DNA of 64,000 nucleotides from an uncultured Arenicella sp. (GCA_938048185.1 CALIVT010000027.1:24253-88252); one strand, 5' to 3'. Positions 7,709 through 17,144 are shown, counted from the first letter of the stretch. Translations and numbers: made by a program. The notes: generated from the sequence alone by a model not told the origin.

Positions 7709-10036
7709 ATGCGTGAAGCGAAAAAAGAAAACAAGGAAATTAGAGAAAATAGTAGGCTCGCGACGCATTTGCGCGCCCATCATAGGCTTAAAAAGTCGGC
7801 TATTAATAGTCTGATACTTGCGCTAATTGCTGCCAGCCAAAGCGGTATAAGTAATGCAAAGGGCGGCTCAACGGTCGAGATAGAAAATCAAGACGTGATT
7901 ACCGTTACTGCCACCAGAACCGAAAGGCACGTCTCCGATATTGCTAACACAGTAAGCGTTATCGACGCTGCGCAAATTCAGCGAGAAATAGCGAATGGCA
8001 TCGACGATTTAATTCGATACGAACCTGGGGTGTCGGTCTCTGGTAGCGGCCGGTTTGGTTTAAACAGCTTTTCTATTCGCGGTATTGGCGGTGATAGAGT
8101 ACTCACCTTAGTCGACAATACCCCGACTGCCGACGAATTTTCGTTTGGTCCATTCTTATCGTCACGCAGAGATTTCGTTGACCTTGACGCACTTAAATCC
8201 GTTGAAATTGTGCGCGGGCCTGGTTCGAGTGTTTATGGCAGCAATGCTATTGGCGGTGTCGTCAATTTTATTACGAAAGACCCAGGAGACTATCTTAACG
8301 GTCAAGCATTTACGGGCTCGGTAAAGGTCGGCGCAAGTTCGGTTGATTCCAGTACGAACGTCACATTATTGACGGCGTTTGGTAACGATGTCTTATCGGC
8401 AATGGTTTTAGGAACATTGCGAGATAGTTCAGAGAACGAGGCCTTTTTTAGTGATAGTGCGTCCGGCCCGCAGCGTCGTTCGGAGAACCCTCAAAAAAAT
8501 GAAAACCAAAACATTTACGCTAAGTTCGTTTATGCACTGAGTGACAATCAAGAAATATCACTAGTCGCTGAGGCCTTCGAAGCCGATTCTGAAACTGATG
8601 TGCTGTCAGCAGCGCAAACGGTGTCACGCGGAGTACTTACCAGCCAGCAAGTTGGTCTCGATGAACGAAGTCGTGAACGCGTTAGCATTGACTACGAGTT
8701 GTCTTTGGCCTCAGCTCTGGCTGACTCAATAAATCTACTTGCTTACTCTCAACGTAGTGACGCATTACAGAATACCTTAACCGAACGCCTGTCGCGCAGC
8801 GCTACTCAAGATCGAGTTAGAACGTCGACCTATGAACAAGAAAACATTGGGGTAAGGGCTCAACTTGGTAAGGCGTTTGATACCGGCGCACTATCGCACA
8901 ACATCGTTTACGGGGTTGACTATGATCAAAGCGAGGCCGTTACCTTGCGCGAAGGTCAAACGGTAAACCGCGCGGATGGGTCGCTGGCGCGCGAGTTTAG
9001 TAATTTCCCGACCCGTGATTTCCCTAATTCAGAATATATAAGTCTTGGTGCCTTTATCCAAGATGAAATCGCGTTTGCGGACGGCCGGCTACGACTGATC
9101 CCTGCAGTGCGTTACGATAATTTTGAACTTAATCCAACCGCTGACGCTATCTATTTGTCCGGAAATACTGGGTCACCCACCCCTGAAGGCTACGACGAAT
9201 CAGAAGTGTCAGCAAAGCTGGGTTTGGTGTATGACCTCAATGAGCAATGGACTGTCTTTGCTCAATACGCTGAAGGCTTTCGCGCACCCCCACTCGACGC
9301 TGTTAACACCGGCTTTACTAATTTTGCAGGCGGGTATACAACGCTACCTAACCAAAACTTACGGCCTGAACGAGGAAAGAGCGTAGAGCTCGGGTTTCGC
9401 AGATTTAGTGACTATGGCCGTTTTGAAGTAACGGCATATAAAAATACCTACGAGGACTTTATAGAGAGCTTAGCGGTCAGAGGCTTCAACCCGGTAACGC
9501 GTTTGCTTGAATTCCAAGCACGCAACTTAGACGAGGCCGAGATCAAAGGGGTCGAAGTAAAAACCCAATATCAACTCAGCGCACTCTCAGAAAAACTGAG
9601 CGGTCTGCAGGTTCGCGCTGCCTATGCCTATGCGCACGGTGAGAACATAGAGAATGGTCAGCCGTTAAATTCGATTGATCCGCAGCAATTGGTACTGGGT
9701 CTGGGATTTATGCCTACGAGTGACAAATGGAGTATCGAAGCAGTGATAACCGCCACTGATCGAAAACAAACGTCGGATATTGATAGTACTTCTTTGCAAG
9801 CGGTCGATGAACCCGTTATTGCCCCATTTGAAACGCCAGGTTTTGCTGTACTAGACTTAATTGGTCACTACACACTAAGCGACAAAGCACGTCTAAATTG
9901 GGGCGTTTTCAACGTAACTGACAAGCAACACTATCAGTGGAGTGAAGGCTTGGTGCAAAACCCGCTGACCACCAACTTTGATCGATTCACGGAACCCGGT
10001 CGCAATTATTCTGTGACGTTTAAATATACGCTTTGA
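7709..10036 (+). CDS. TonB-dependent haem/haemoglobin receptor
   Basis: This 775-residue outer-membrane receptor imports haem (or haemoglobin-bound haem) using TonB energy. After an N-terminal export region comes a TonB-box-like DVITVTATRTER. The plug domain follows with IRGIGGDRVLTLVDN and VEIVRGPGSSVYGSNAIGGVVNF. The C-terminal beta-barrel contains YAEGFRAPPLDAVN and NLRPERGKSVELG, typical of the haemoglobin/transferrin receptor subfamily, and ends in an aromatic-rich strand. ATG 7709 is chosen over the upstream TTG 7694. The n-region before the hydrophobic signal segment is long (about 30 residues). It is divergent from hmuT with a shared Fur-like site. The haem substrate is inferred from the hmuTUV context. 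Confidence 0.87.
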   Translation: MREAKKENKEIRENSRLATHLRAHHRLKKSAINSLILALIAASQSGISNAKGGSTVEIENQDVITVTATRTERHVSDIANTVSVIDAAQIQREIANGIDDLIRYEPGVSVSGSGRFGLNSFSIRGIGGDRVLTLVDNTPTADEFSFGPFLSSRRDFVDLDALKSVEIVRGPGSSVYGSNAIGGVVNFITKDPGDYLNGQAFTGSVKVGASSVDSSTNVTLLTAFGNDVLSAMVLGTLRDSSENEAFFSDSASGPQRRSENPQKNENQNIYAKFVYALSDNQEISLVAEAFEADSETDVLSAAQTVSRGVLTSQQVGLDERSRERVSIDYELSLASALADSINLLAYSQRSDALQNTLTERLSRSATQDRVRTSTYEQENIGVRAQLGKAFDTGALSHNIVYGVDYDQSEAVTLREGQTVNRADGSLAREFSNFPTRDFPNSEYISLGAFIQDEIAFADGRLRLIPAVRYDNFELNPTADAIYLSGNTGSPTPEGYDESEVSAKLGLVYDLNEQWTVFAQYAEGFRAPPLDAVNTGFTNFAGGYTTLPNQNLRPERGKSVELGFRRFSDYGRFEVTAYKNTYEDFIESLAVRGFNPVTRLLEFQARNLDEAEIKGVEVKTQYQLSALSEKLSGLQVRAAYAYAHGENIENGQPLNSIDPQQLVLGLGFMPTSDKWSIEAVITATDRKQTSDIDSTSLQAVDEPVIAPFETPGFAVLDLIGHYTLSDKARLNWGVFNVTDKQHYQWSEGLVQNPLTTNFDRFTEPGRNYSVTFKYTL

Positions 10037-10056
10037 ACTTTTAGGGTCAACGAAAT

Positions 10057-10401
10057 ATGTTAAAGAGAGAGCTACGCAAGTACCCCCTTAGTATCGCTGT
10101 GCGGCATGGTCGCTGTGGGACATGTCCCAAAACCCTGACGCGATTTTTGTCGGTCTGCGAAAATGCTTGTCAGCGCATGAACACTGACCAAGCTCGCCAC
10201 GCACAGATCGAAGTGTTGGGGATTATTCTCGAAACTATTTGCGATTCGATGGTCGACAAATGTTGGCGAGGCTGGTGCTTAGACAACGCTCATCGTCCGC
10301 TTAGAAATATTAGGCTTTTATCGAATACAAGAGAAGAGAAGGCGCACTTAGCCAAACTTGAGACTGAGATGCGCACCCTAAGTTACTATTTTCTCGTTTA
10401 G
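10057..10401 (+). CDS. Small Cys-rich protein downstream of haem receptor
   Basis: This 114-residue protein is not confidently recognised. It starts 20 bases after the receptor stop, so it is probably co-transcribed and iron-regulated. It contains six cysteines, including CGTC near residue 20, and a CWRGWCLDNAHRPL segment near residue 70 followed by a charged helix. There is no signal peptide or membrane segment, so a cytoplasmic location is expected. The WCLDxxxRPL pattern faintly recalls small Fur-controlled FagA-like proteins, but this is recollection and not a demonstrated match. The Cys/His content would suit metal or haem handling. Confidence 0.6.
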   Translation: MLKRELRKYPLSIAVRHGRCGTCPKTLTRFLSVCENACQRMNTDQARHAQIEVLGIILETICDSMVDKCWRGWCLDNAHRPLRNIRLLSNTREEKAHLAKLETEMRTLSYYFLV

Positions 10402-10466
10402 AGTATCTTAAGCTTGGTTTTTTGAGTTGTTTCTCGAATACACCATAATGTGTGTCATTCTTGGCG

Positions 10467-11171
10467 TTAGAAGCTTAAGAGTTTTTTAAGTTCTACCGTA
10501 TTTCGGCGGCTTACTTCGATTACATGACCATCGCTCATCGTGAGGTCGTATCCGTCGCCTATACTCTCGTCGATTGAGCGGATTTGATTTAAGTTAACGA
10601 TGTATTGACGGTTCGCTCTAAAGAAATGTGACTTGGGTAGTCGTGCCTCGATGTTGCTCAGGGCCTTTTTTATAAAAGGCTTGTGGGTTTCGAAGAACAC
10701 TCGCGAGTGGTTTTTACAGCTTTCGAAGTAGCGAATATCGTTCAGCGAGACTAAGTGGCATTCGTCGGCGTCGTTGATAAATATTTTGCTGCTCATTTCT
10801 AATCGCTCGACGACGATTGCCCCCGTTGGCATACTGAGCTTGTCGACCGCGCTGGCGAGCCGTTCGGGGCTGATGGGCTTTAACAGGTAGTCGACCGGAC
10901 TGTAGTCAAATGAGCGGTAGGCGTATTCGGAATACGCAGTGGTAAAAATAACTTGCGGGTTGTAATCAAGTTTATCGAGTAGGTCGAAACCACTTTGGCC
11001 TGGCATGTGAATATCTAAAAACAATACTTCAGGTCGCACTTCGTTAATTAGTTTTAGCGCAGAATCCGGGTGGTCCGCCGCGCCGACTAGTTCTAAGTTT
11101 TTGAAGTGTGAGAGCATGCGGAGTAAGCCTTCGCGCGCCAGTCGTGAGTCTTCAACTACAATTGCTTTCAC
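10467..11171 (-). CDS. LytTR-family response regulator
   Basis: This 234-residue response regulator has an N-terminal receiver domain with the phospho-acceptor Asp53 in FLDIHMPG, acidic residues ED at 7-8 and the switch Lys in LLKPIS. A C-terminal LytTR DNA-binding domain follows from about residue 130 (FESCKNHSRVFFETH, then FFRANRQYIVNL). Such regulators bind imperfect direct repeats. It begins with GTG overlapping the kinase stop (GTGA), so the two are translationally coupled. The target promoter is unknown, but direct repeats in front of this same operon at 12731-12806 are an obvious candidate for autoregulation. Confidence 0.9.
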   Translation of the reverse strand: MKAIVVEDSRLAREGLLRMLSHFKNLELVGAADHPDSALKLINEVRPEVLFLDIHMPGQSGFDLLDKLDYNPQVIFTTAYSEYAYRSFDYSPVDYLLKPISPERLASAVDKLSMPTGAIVVERLEMSSKIFINDADECHLVSLNDIRYFESCKNHSRVFFETHKPFIKKALSNIEARLPKSHFFRANRQYIVNLNQIRSIDESIGDGYDLTMSDGHVIEVSRRNTVELKKLLSF

Positions 11172-12394
11172 TTAATTTTTCCTTGGGGAATTTTAACGTC
11201 TACGCAGAAACGATTATCCGCGACCTTGGTATTGATTGATCCTTGTCCTGCGTAAAGTAAGTCCAAGCGTTGGCCGATGTTAAATAGACCGATGCCCGGC
11301 TCCCCCCGATCTTTTACATAGTCTTTTGCTAAGTCGTTACAGACACGAATGTTCAATACTTGCTGGTCGACATCTAGTATGGCGTTCACATCAATTGTGC
11401 CGCCTTTACGAATATTATCAATACCGTGTTTAACCGCATTTTCGAGCAACATTTGTAAGACCATCGGTGGTAGCTGGCAGGTCGATAATGCTTCGGGTAT
11501 GTTGAGCACAAAGCGCAGCCGTTCTTCGAACTGTATTTGAATTAAGTCGATGTAACGCTGACTTATCTCCAGCTCATCTTTAAGTGCTACCTTATCTTTT
11601 TTCGAACTCTCTAACGAGTAGCGCAACACACTCGATAGCGACATCAGCATATTTTCGGCGTTATCCGCATCCTCGTGAATCATGAAGCGAATATTATTAA
11701 GCGCATTGAATAAAAAGTGCGGGTTAAGTTGGTTCGATAGACTGCTGAGCTCGGCTTCTTTCAAGCTGTTTTGAAGACGCAGATTGTCGATCTCAACTTG
11801 GCTAGTCTTACGTCGGCTCGTGATGCCGATGTAGAGCATCATCCAGCACAGCAAGTAAAATGTGGTAGCAAACCAGTTTAGGAAAAGGAACTCGGCGATT
11901 ACTTGCAGTGACGAAATGCCGCCGTCTTTAGTGCTTTGATAACGATATAGGTCATCAAAGTGCAATGGCATTGAAATTGCCGACATCACAATCACAATAA
12001 AGAAACTGAAAAACACGCAACTGGCAATCGCTTTGAATAGCACCGTTACGTGTGGCTGAGCCTCCCAATTTGCACTGCGGTAGTGGCTCCTGAGTAATAG
12101 GCCCGAGAGAAAAAATCCTGACCCCCAGACTATCGCGGCAAGCGTGTAAAATTTCCAAACATAGGCTGGCGTGAATACCGAGTTGAGTGTTATATCGAAT
12201 AGCAGCAACAATACTATTCCGCCAATATGATAGCTCCAAAATTCTGGACTGGCTTCAAGCAAGGAATTGTTGAACGACGAGCGTATGTTCTCAGTGAAGC
12301 GCTTAAACTCAGCCCACGCTTCTTGTGCTTGGGGGTGACTCCAGACGGCTTTCAGTGGTTTGAACATAGTGTCTATGCTAACAATGGGTAGCAT
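11168..12394 (-). CDS. LytS/YehU-type sensor histidine kinase
   Basis: This 408-residue inner-membrane kinase is the partner of the LytTR regulator that follows. Four hydrophobic helices (about residues 50-195) form the membrane sensor part. The His_kinase domain has NQLNPHFLFNALNNIRFM with the phospho-accepting His, followed by the HATPase domain with N-box ENAVKHGID and G-box GIGLFNIGQRLDLLY. There is no HAMP or periplasmic sensor domain, so the signal is probably sensed in or near the membrane. The start at ATG 12394 is 3 bases after the stop of the small exported protein, supporting one three-gene operon. No Shine-Dalgarno sequence is visible, which fits coupling. Confidence 0.88.
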   Translation of the reverse strand: MLPIVSIDTMFKPLKAVWSHPQAQEAWAEFKRFTENIRSSFNNSLLEASPEFWSYHIGGIVLLLLFDITLNSVFTPAYVWKFYTLAAIVWGSGFFLSGLLLRSHYRSANWEAQPHVTVLFKAIASCVFFSFFIVIVMSAISMPLHFDDLYRYQSTKDGGISSLQVIAEFLFLNWFATTFYLLCWMMLYIGITSRRKTSQVEIDNLRLQNSLKEAELSSLSNQLNPHFLFNALNNIRFMIHEDADNAENMLMSLSSVLRYSLESSKKDKVALKDELEISQRYIDLIQIQFEERLRFVLNIPEALSTCQLPPMVLQMLLENAVKHGIDNIRKGGTIDVNAILDVDQQVLNIRVCNDLAKDYVKDRGEPGIGLFNIGQRLDLLYAGQGSINTKVADNRFCVDVKIPQGKIK

Positions 12395-12397
12395 GCG

Positions 12398-12718
12398 TTA
12401 AAGAGATTTAATCGCCGCATCAAGCGTGAAATTGATCGTTTTCTTGGTAATTATCAGCGATTCTAGGACAATTATTTTACTGAAATGTGTAATGCGATGC
12501 GAGGCGCCGACTATTTGTAAGATATGCTCGCTCACAGCAATTTGTAATGCGTTTTCGCTCAATGTTGCTCGTAAGGTGTTTCCGCTTATTGTGGCTTGCG
12601 TCGCAATAGTGCGCAAACCAAGTTCTTGGTTTGGGTGCTCGGCTCTCACGCTCTGAAAAGATATCAACATACTCAAAGACGCGCTAAGCAATAATGTTAC
12701 TAAGTCTGTTCGGTTCAT
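12398..12718 (-). CDS. Small exported protein at head of two-component operon
   Basis: This 106-residue protein of unknown function has a signal peptide (MNRTDLVTLLLSASLSMLIS, cleavage likely after SVRA). The mature chain of about 80 residues is rich in Thr, Ile and Leu and looks beta-prone. ATG 12718 is preferred over 12724 because a GAGGG ribosome site lies seven bases before it. It directly precedes the sensor kinase by three bases. It may therefore be an accessory or signal protein for that kinase, an inference from position only. No family was recognised. Confidence 0.55.
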   Translation of the reverse strand: MNRTDLVTLLLSASLSMLISFQSVRAEHPNQELGLRTIATQATISGNTLRATLSENALQIAVSEHILQIVGASHRITHFSKIIVLESLIITKKTINFTLDAAIKSL

Positions 12719-12730
12719 CGGCATACCCTC

Positions 12731-12806
12731 ATAGTTCGCGTCGCTTATGATAGTTCGCGTCGCTTAAGATAGTTCGCGTTGCTTAAGATAGTTCGCGTTG
12801 CGCAAG
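12731..12806. repeat. Four tandem 19-bp direct repeats upstream of two-component operon
   Basis: Four head-to-tail copies of a 19-bp unit, consensus ATAGTTCGCGTYGCTTAAG, occupy 12731-12749, 12750-12768, 12769-12787 and 12788-12806. Copies differ by only a few bases, all in the last half. They lie 13 bases before the start codon of the first gene of the two-component operon, so they occupy its leader or promoter. There is no spacer sequence between units. LytTR proteins bind direct repeats containing GTT, which makes an operator role conceivable. A simple slippage duplication is the alternative. Confidence 0.85.
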
Positions 12807-12970
12807 CATTATCGAGAATAGTAGTTTTACACAGCGCCGCGTTAATGAGTAAAGAAAGTGCCGAACGGCTACTATCTTGGATGAACGGCAAATTTGATAA
12901 TCTTCGATCGCGTTCGAAGACCTTTGAAGGCCTTTGAAGACTACGCTAAACTGACCAGGCCAAGCGTGAT

Positions 12971-14437
12971 CTATCGTTTTGGCGTCATCGATATTATGAA
13001 AGCCAAACTTATCAGTAAGGCATAGATACCTAACAGCAAGTGTTCGCTACCCTGAGGTGCGTAATGTAAGGTAGAGAAAATACCCCAGAATCCGCTCAGT
13101 AGGTAGACGCCAAGCGGCGTATGTGCAAGCACAGCGATGGTCGCAATTAGACCCGCAATTGAGGCGAGGAGTGCCCAGCGAATTGCTGGTTCGCTGATCT
13201 TGCCAAACGTTCTTTTTGTGATTTTCAAGCAAACGCCCAAGCCTAATAGTGCGGCGGAAAGAACTAGCAATAGTGAGCCTATTCGAGCCAAAAAGCGCGC
13301 GTTGGTTTTACGCTCGTTGAGTGCGTTAAGACAGTTATGATTTTCGTCACGAGCGTTGTAGTGAATAGTCCAAGCGCATTTTAAAGTTGGAATGAGTCGT
13401 TCGCCGCGCTCCGAATTAGTAAGTACCACTAATCCCGATTTAGTTTTTTTATCGAACGCAATATCCGCCCGCCAGCCTAAGTTCGACCCTCCGTGACCGA
13501 CAACTCCGCTTTCTTTGTTGACAAAGAAGCCGAGGCCCGCCGACGCAAAGCCCGCGTCTATTTGCTCCGAATGCATTAGTTCAATTAGGTGGTCTGGCAA
13601 AACCGAATTACTTGCAAGGTTGGCGATCACAAATTTAGCTAAATCATCTGCAGTTGAATGTAGCCCTGCTGCGGCGCGCGCGCGAAAATGAAACTGGGGT
13701 ATCGGTTCATCAACAACTCTATACGCTTGGCTGCGTTTTGCGCGCACGGGTTGAGTCGGTAGATAACTCGAGTTGGTCATGCCCAACGGTTGCAGCACAG
13801 CTTGGTCAATATATTGGTGAAAAGGTAGGCCGCTGACCTCTTCAATCATCAATTGCAGCAACGTATAGCCGCCCCCCGAGTAGCGAAAGCCAGTCCCGGG
13901 TTCTTGGAACAGACGCACATTGCCCGCGCGGTTTGTATCGCCCGATAACGACGCTTCTATACTCGGTAATGGCTCATGTTCGCTAAAGCCCGGGTAGCCG
14001 CTGAGAGTCAGGCCGGCGGTATGAGACAGAACCCTGCGAATGGTCACTGCTTTTGTTTGATAGTTCGATCTTGGGAGTTGCCATCGAGACACGTGTTTCG
14101 AAACCGGGTCGTCGAGTTTGATTTTGCCATCGCGCACTAAGGTCATAACGGCCCATGCCGTCACTGGCTTGGAAATTGAACCTACTTGAAAAACCGAATT
14201 CTCAGATACGCTTGGCGTTGCCAATGCGGCGTTATTCACCGCAAAGAGCTCGGCGAGTTTGTTATTTTCGATGCGGGCGACAACCGCTCCGGCGATTCGA
14301 TGTTCTTGTACTTCTGAGCGTGCGTTATTTTTTAGGTCGAGGTCGAGTTGTGCATAGGTGTGCGTAACAAAATAGGCGTGCGCAATAAGATTAAGGCTAA
14401 CGAATAATGCATACTTGAATTTTTTGTTAATGCTCAT
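12971..14437 (-). CDS. Serine hydrolase (beta-lactamase/S12 family) with membrane C-terminus
   Basis: This 488-residue protein has an N-terminal export signal (first ~30 residues). The class C beta-lactamase-like S12 domain has the SxxK motif SISK near residue 89, a Tyr motif YSGGG near residue 187 and HGGSN near residue 315. A C-terminal region (about residues 365-488) has three to four hydrophobic helices. Such proteins are D-alanyl peptidases or esterases acting on the periplasmic face; true beta-lactamase function is unlikely to be the main role. The membrane tail anchors it. It is transcribed alone, 246 bases from the two-component operon, with no partner gene. Confidence 0.82.
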   Translation of the reverse strand: MSINKKFKYALFVSLNLIAHAYFVTHTYAQLDLDLKNNARSEVQEHRIAGAVVARIENNKLAELFAVNNAALATPSVSENSVFQVGSISKPVTAWAVMTLVRDGKIKLDDPVSKHVSRWQLPRSNYQTKAVTIRRVLSHTAGLTLSGYPGFSEHEPLPSIEASLSGDTNRAGNVRLFQEPGTGFRYSGGGYTLLQLMIEEVSGLPFHQYIDQAVLQPLGMTNSSYLPTQPVRAKRSQAYRVVDEPIPQFHFRARAAAGLHSTADDLAKFVIANLASNSVLPDHLIELMHSEQIDAGFASAGLGFFVNKESGVVGHGGSNLGWRADIAFDKKTKSGLVVLTNSERGERLIPTLKCAWTIHYNARDENHNCLNALNERKTNARFLARIGSLLLVLSAALLGLGVCLKITKRTFGKISEPAIRWALLASIAGLIATIAVLAHTPLGVYLLSGFWGIFSTLHYAPQGSEHLLLGIYALLISLAFIISMTPKR

Positions 14438-14648
14438 AGTTCGCAGAAATTAAATTTCTAAACTCTTAGAACGGCAGCGTGCTCTCACTAATTTGATTTT
14501 GATTGTTACGCTACCTAGTCATGAATGTACTGCTTGTTTTACAGCTACGACGTTATCACGTATCAACGAGTATCTTATTGCTCACCACCTTTGTAAATAG
14601 CGAGCGCTCTATTTATAAAATGCTGAATTTCCGCTTCACTGTTCGCCT

Positions 14649-15950
14649 TTACTGCTTGCCACGTTTAAACGTCCAGTAAAGTGGTAAGCCGGCAATCATC
14701 AGTACAACGCCCCAAAACAGCACATCTAAACCGGAACCGCTGGCGGCAATAAGTGTATAAATAGCGGTCAGGCACGCGACAATTCCCCAGCCGCGCGCGC
14801 TACGCCATGAATGTTTTAGCTCGGCCAAGGCGGATACGCCGTAGGGGGCTAATACGCAAAGTGTGGATATTGAAATTAGAAAAGTAAAGACTTCAACTAG
14901 GTTGTCGCTAAGGTTGAACAGCAACAATAGGCTACTGACCAAGGCTGAGGCAAAGAGCGAGAAGGTTGGTGCGTGGCCTCTATTCGTTTTCGCGAAGCGC
15001 TTGGGGGCAAGCCCGTCGAGCGCGACGGCCATTGGCATTTGGCCGGCGACTAATATGTCTCCGTTGAGTGAGCCGGCGGTGGCCATTAGCGCGCCGATGC
15101 CAATAAAAAGTGCCCCCCATGGGCCTAGTAATTGTGCTGCGTCGACAAACGGCGCTTCTGAGTTGGCGAGGGTTTCCGCCGGAACCAGCATCATTACCGC
15201 CAGTGTCACGAGAATATAAAGACAGGCAACCGTAATTGCCGCCCACATGACCGCTTTGGGAATGGTTTGCTGAGGGTTGATTACATCACCGGCTGGGATT
15301 ACGGCGGCCTCAATGCCTATAAAGGCCCACATCGTTAACAGTGCCGTGGCGGTAATTGCGCTGCCTAGGTTCTCACCATTCGGGTTAAAATCGGGTAAGG
15401 TGTTTAGCGAGCCGGCATGAAAACCGAGAGTAATGATGACCAGCAATGGGACAATTTTGAGTAAGGTCAATATCAGCTGCATGGAAGCAGCTTCCGACAC
15501 ACCTTTAATATTGACTGCGGTCAGCGCCCATATGCTGACGAGTGCGATAAGGTTTTGTGCAAGCTTGCCACTAAATGACGGTACGAGGGCGCCGACATAG
15601 CCAGCCAAGGCAATTGCAACCGCGGTGATCGCAAGCGTCACGCTGACCCAATAGCCCCATGCAATTAGAAAACCCGTTAAGTCACCAAACGCATCGCGCG
15701 TGTAGGCATAGGGACCACCAACACCGTTCTCGGTTCGGTTAGCTAATCGTCCTAGCACCAACGCGATGCCAATCGCACCAAAGCTGGTTACTAACCAGCC
15801 AATTAAGCTAACTGACCCAAATGGCGCGAGTACCGCAGGCAGAAAAAAGATGCCCGAGCCAATCATTACGCCAACGGCCATCGCCCAGCATCGCCAGAAG
15901 CCCATAGTTGCATTTGACGAAACGTCATTGCTACCAACGATGTTATTCAT
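14649..15950 (-). CDS. APC-superfamily amino-acid permease
   Basis: This 433-residue permease has about twelve hydrophobic segments. Its family signatures are the unwound helix-1 motif GVMIGSGIFFLPA near residue 27, the GGPYAYTRDAFG motif in helix 3 and WAFIGIEAAVIPAGDV in helix 6. It resembles the AdiC/YjeH branch, which exchanges or exports amino acids or amines across the inner membrane. ATG 15950 is chosen over the upstream 15998 because an AGAGAC ribosome site precedes it and it fits the family N-terminus. It is a stand-alone gene with 210 bases to its downstream neighbour. The substrate cannot be deduced. Confidence 0.85.
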   Translation of the reverse strand: MNNIVGSNDVSSNATMGFWRCWAMAVGVMIGSGIFFLPAVLAPFGSVSLIGWLVTSFGAIGIALVLGRLANRTENGVGGPYAYTRDAFGDLTGFLIAWGYWVSVTLAITAVAIALAGYVGALVPSFSGKLAQNLIALVSIWALTAVNIKGVSEAASMQLILTLLKIVPLLVIITLGFHAGSLNTLPDFNPNGENLGSAITATALLTMWAFIGIEAAVIPAGDVINPQQTIPKAVMWAAITVACLYILVTLAVMMLVPAETLANSEAPFVDAAQLLGPWGALFIGIGALMATAGSLNGDILVAGQMPMAVALDGLAPKRFAKTNRGHAPTFSLFASALVSSLLLLFNLSDNLVEVFTFLISISTLCVLAPYGVSALAELKHSWRSARGWGIVACLTAIYTLIAASGSGLDVLFWGVVLMIAGLPLYWTFKRGKQ

Positions 15951-16187
15951 TTTAGTCTCTTTTGTTTTTCGGCTAACGTGGCGGATGGCGTTGCGCAATG
16001 ATATCGAATTATCGAGCGAACTGGGTGACTCAGAGCGGTATTAGTGCGTGATTCCTGCATGTTATCGAATATTCCGCGGTTAAAAATGCTATCGCAGCAC
16101 AAAAACACCAAGCTGGCGATACAAAGTTGTATTGTGAGAACTAAATGGCCAGAATCGAGGGCTTAAATCAAATCCTAAGAGGCATTG

Positions 16188-17144
16188 ATGGACGCATCAT
16201 TCGCGAAGACTATTAGAGTCGACCCTAAGCGTTTAAAAGCGCTTGGCAAAAAGTCGAACGCGCATGGCTGGTTGCAGGTAGTGACGCATTTGGGCGCTAT
16301 TTTGGTATGCACTATTTTTCTTGCAAGCGCCTGGGGCAGTTTGTGGGCAGTCCCCGTTTTTATCGTCCAAGGTATCCTAATTAACTGTCTCTATGCTGGG
16401 GTTCACGAGCTAAGTCATAATAGTGTCTTTAAAACACGGCGTTTGAACGAACTGTTTGGTCGACTTTTTGCGTTCATCTTGCTAATGGGTCGAGATCAAG
16501 ATAAGTACGAGCATTTCCAACATCATCGATACACGCAAGATCTAGAGCGCGACGCCGAGATAGTGGGTGGCGAACCATTTACCTTCAAAAGCTACTTACT
16601 TTACGTTTCGGGCATTAGCTATTGGCCCGCTCGATTCTCTGAAGTTATCCGACTAAGCCTTGGTCGCACCGACAGTTGGCCGCATCTCTCAGAGGCGCAG
16701 TTCAAAAAGGTTCATAAAGAGGCGCGCTTAATGATTATTGGCTATGTGCTTATCGCGTTAGCCTCGGTTGTGAGCGGCTCACTCGCCGCGCTCTACTACT
16801 GGCTATTGCCAATGTTGATCATGAAGTGCTTCCACATGTTGCAAAACACAGTTGAACACACAGGAATGCCGCATGATGACAATGTTCTGCTTAATACTCG
16901 TACGGTTACGGCGAATCCGCTAATGATGAAATTGTTTTGGAATATGCCATATCACACGGCACATCATACCTATCCTATGGTGCCGTTCTACCGCTTGCCT
17001 GACCTGCATGCAGAAATAGTCGCAGCTAATGGCGGGAAACAGCCACCGACCACTAGCCATTGGGGCTTCCAAGTTCAGATGTTGCGCAAGCTTAAGCGTG
17101 AAGGCACGTCGAAATATACTGGCCAAGATATCAGCGCGTACTGA
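16188..17144 (+). CDS. Membrane fatty acid desaturase
   Basis: This 318-residue di-iron membrane enzyme introduces a double bond (or hydroxyl) into an acyl chain or related lipid. The three histidine boxes are complete: HELSH near residue 80, HFQHHRY near residue 107 and HTAHH near residue 264. Hydrophobic segments around residues 25-65 and 180-215 form the membrane part. The start is ATG 16188, with AAGAGG about 6 bases upstream. Its stop overlaps the start of the next gene (TGATG), so both are translated together. Neither a reductase nor a ferredoxin gene is adjacent. Confidence 0.87.
   Translation: MDASFAKTIRVDPKRLKALGKKSNAHGWLQVVTHLGAILVCTIFLASAWGSLWAVPVFIVQGILINCLYAGVHELSHNSVFKTRRLNELFGRLFAFILLMGRDQDKYEHFQHHRYTQDLERDAEIVGGEPFTFKSYLLYVSGISYWPARFSEVIRLSLGRTDSWPHLSEAQFKKVHKEARLMIIGYVLIALASVVSGSLAALYYWLLPMLIMKCFHMLQNTVEHTGMPHDDNVLLNTRTVTANPLMMKLFWNMPYHTAHHTYPMVPFYRLPDLHAEIVAANGGKQPPTTSHWGFQVQMLRKLKREGTSKYTGQDISAY

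Noticed and set aside
10406..10480. Inverted repeat TCTTAAGCTT / AAGCTTAAGA, 55 bases apart
   Set aside because: One arm lies in the coding end of the LytTR gene, the loop is long, and the sequences are simple palindromic HindIII/AflII-like words that arise by chance.
12731..12806. Repeat array considered as a CRISPR
   Set aside because: Units are contiguous with no spacers, only 19 bp long, and no cas gene is present.
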